NCBI GenBank assembly: GCA_937988885.1
Contig: CALKHR010000059.1
Location: 1-13,403 of the forward strand
DNA: 13,403 nt
From: an uncultured Roseiflexaceae bacterium
GTDB taxonomy: Bacteria; Chloroflexota; Chloroflexia; Chloroflexales; Roseiflexaceae
Direction: 5' to 3'
Shown here: in pieces, positions 13,181 through 13,403 of the stretch
Layout: each line of letters begins with the position of its first letter
Numbering within the stretch: position 1 is the stretch's first letter
Notes under the pieces: generated by a model
Seen by the model: the letters and a program-made list of their open reading frames with translations, nothing else
The model's database searches: none
Told to the model about the DNA's origin: nothing
Translations under genes and position numbers: made by a program

Positions 13181-13403
13181 TTCGCCTTGTGGCTCGTTCG
13201 AGATGGCGCTGTTTTTCACTGTGTTCCAGAGTCATTCTGAACGGAGTGCGCAGCACGGAGTGAAGAATCTCCCAGTGCATCCACAGCGCAATGCGATGCT
13301 TTTTCGCTGAGATCCCTCATTTCGCCTTGTGGCTCGTTCGAGATGACACTGTTTTTCACTGTGTTCCAGAGTCATTCTGAACGGAGTGCGCAGCACGGAG
13401 TGA
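13181..13403. repeat. Repeat array with 140-bp period reaching the window edge
   Basis: Positions 13181-13263 and 13321-13403 match at 81 of 83 bases, differing only at 13206 and 13208, with an exact offset of 140. The array probably continues beyond the window. Each period contains a GTCAT-ended element, a 23-base spacer and, between the copies, a more diverged interior. Confidence 0.85.
13231..13347. repeat. Complete 117-bp GTCAT-ended palindromic element
   Basis: It starts GTCATTCTGAACG and ends CGTTCGAGATGAC, an imperfect terminal inverted repeat. Its right end is the exact inverse complement of the left end of the element at 5661-5774, and the interior shares AATCTC, AGTGCA, GCAATGCGAT and GGCTCGTTCG with it. 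A truncated right end of another copy precedes it (13181-13207) and the left end of a further copy begins at 13371. Confidence 0.75.

Noticed and set aside
13181..13403. CRISPR array
   Set aside because: Repeat units are far longer than CRISPR repeats, the spacers (23 bases) are nearly identical to each other, and no cas gene is present.

Overview
The window looks like a chromosomal segment of a GC-rich bacterium, most probably a Chloroflexota member (Chloroflexus/Herpetosiphon-like). This is an inference from gene style: TPR-TM-linker proteins, LuxR-ATPase-type stand-alone cyclases, cNMP-gated PP2C phosphatases, and dispersed GTCAT-ended palindromic repeats between genes. No phage, transposase, CRISPR, rRNA or tRNA was seen. 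Nearly all genes are on the + strand; the one minus-strand gene is a small ORF at 3148-3342.

Layout: (1) The tail of an upstream gene may end at 65. (2) 471-3142 holds two paralogous single-pass membrane proteins. Each has a short TPR-like cytoplasmic part, one transmembrane helix, a Pro/Thr-rich stalk and an extracytoplasmic beta domain. The first has a consensus promoter at 230-258; the second is preceded by a strong terminator-like hairpin, possibly an attenuator. (3) A 64-aa protein of unknown function converges on the second paralogue. (4) A YeiL-like Crp/Fnr regulator (3898-4578) is followed by an alpha/beta hydrolase (4721-5575). (5) 5550-5900 is a patch of dispersed repeats, including one 18-bp repeat that has been absorbed into the end of the hydrolase gene. 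(6) A second alpha/beta hydrolase (5984-6742) has an excellent sigma-70-type promoter. A glycoside hydrolase family 2 enzyme and an M20 metallo-amidohydrolase follow. (7) 10679-13153 holds a class III nucleotide cyclase, a STAS-domain anti-anti-sigma factor and a protein fusing a cyclic-nucleotide-binding domain to a SpoIIE/RsbU-type PP2C phosphatase. (8) The right edge is a repeat array with a 140-bp period.

The most interesting unit is (7). Its parts fit a partner-switching circuit gated by a second messenger: the cyclase makes a cyclic nucleotide, the nucleotide binds the N-terminal domain of the phosphatase, and the phosphatase dephosphorylates the STAS protein, which could then sequester an anti-sigma kinase encoded elsewhere. 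Catalytic residues of the cyclase and phosphatase, and the key Glu/Arg pair of the nucleotide pocket, are all present. The circuit itself is an inference; each protein family is well known, but the compact gene trio deserves testing. The other enzymes (two hydrolases, GH2, M20) look like ordinary cytoplasmic catabolic genes without signal peptides.
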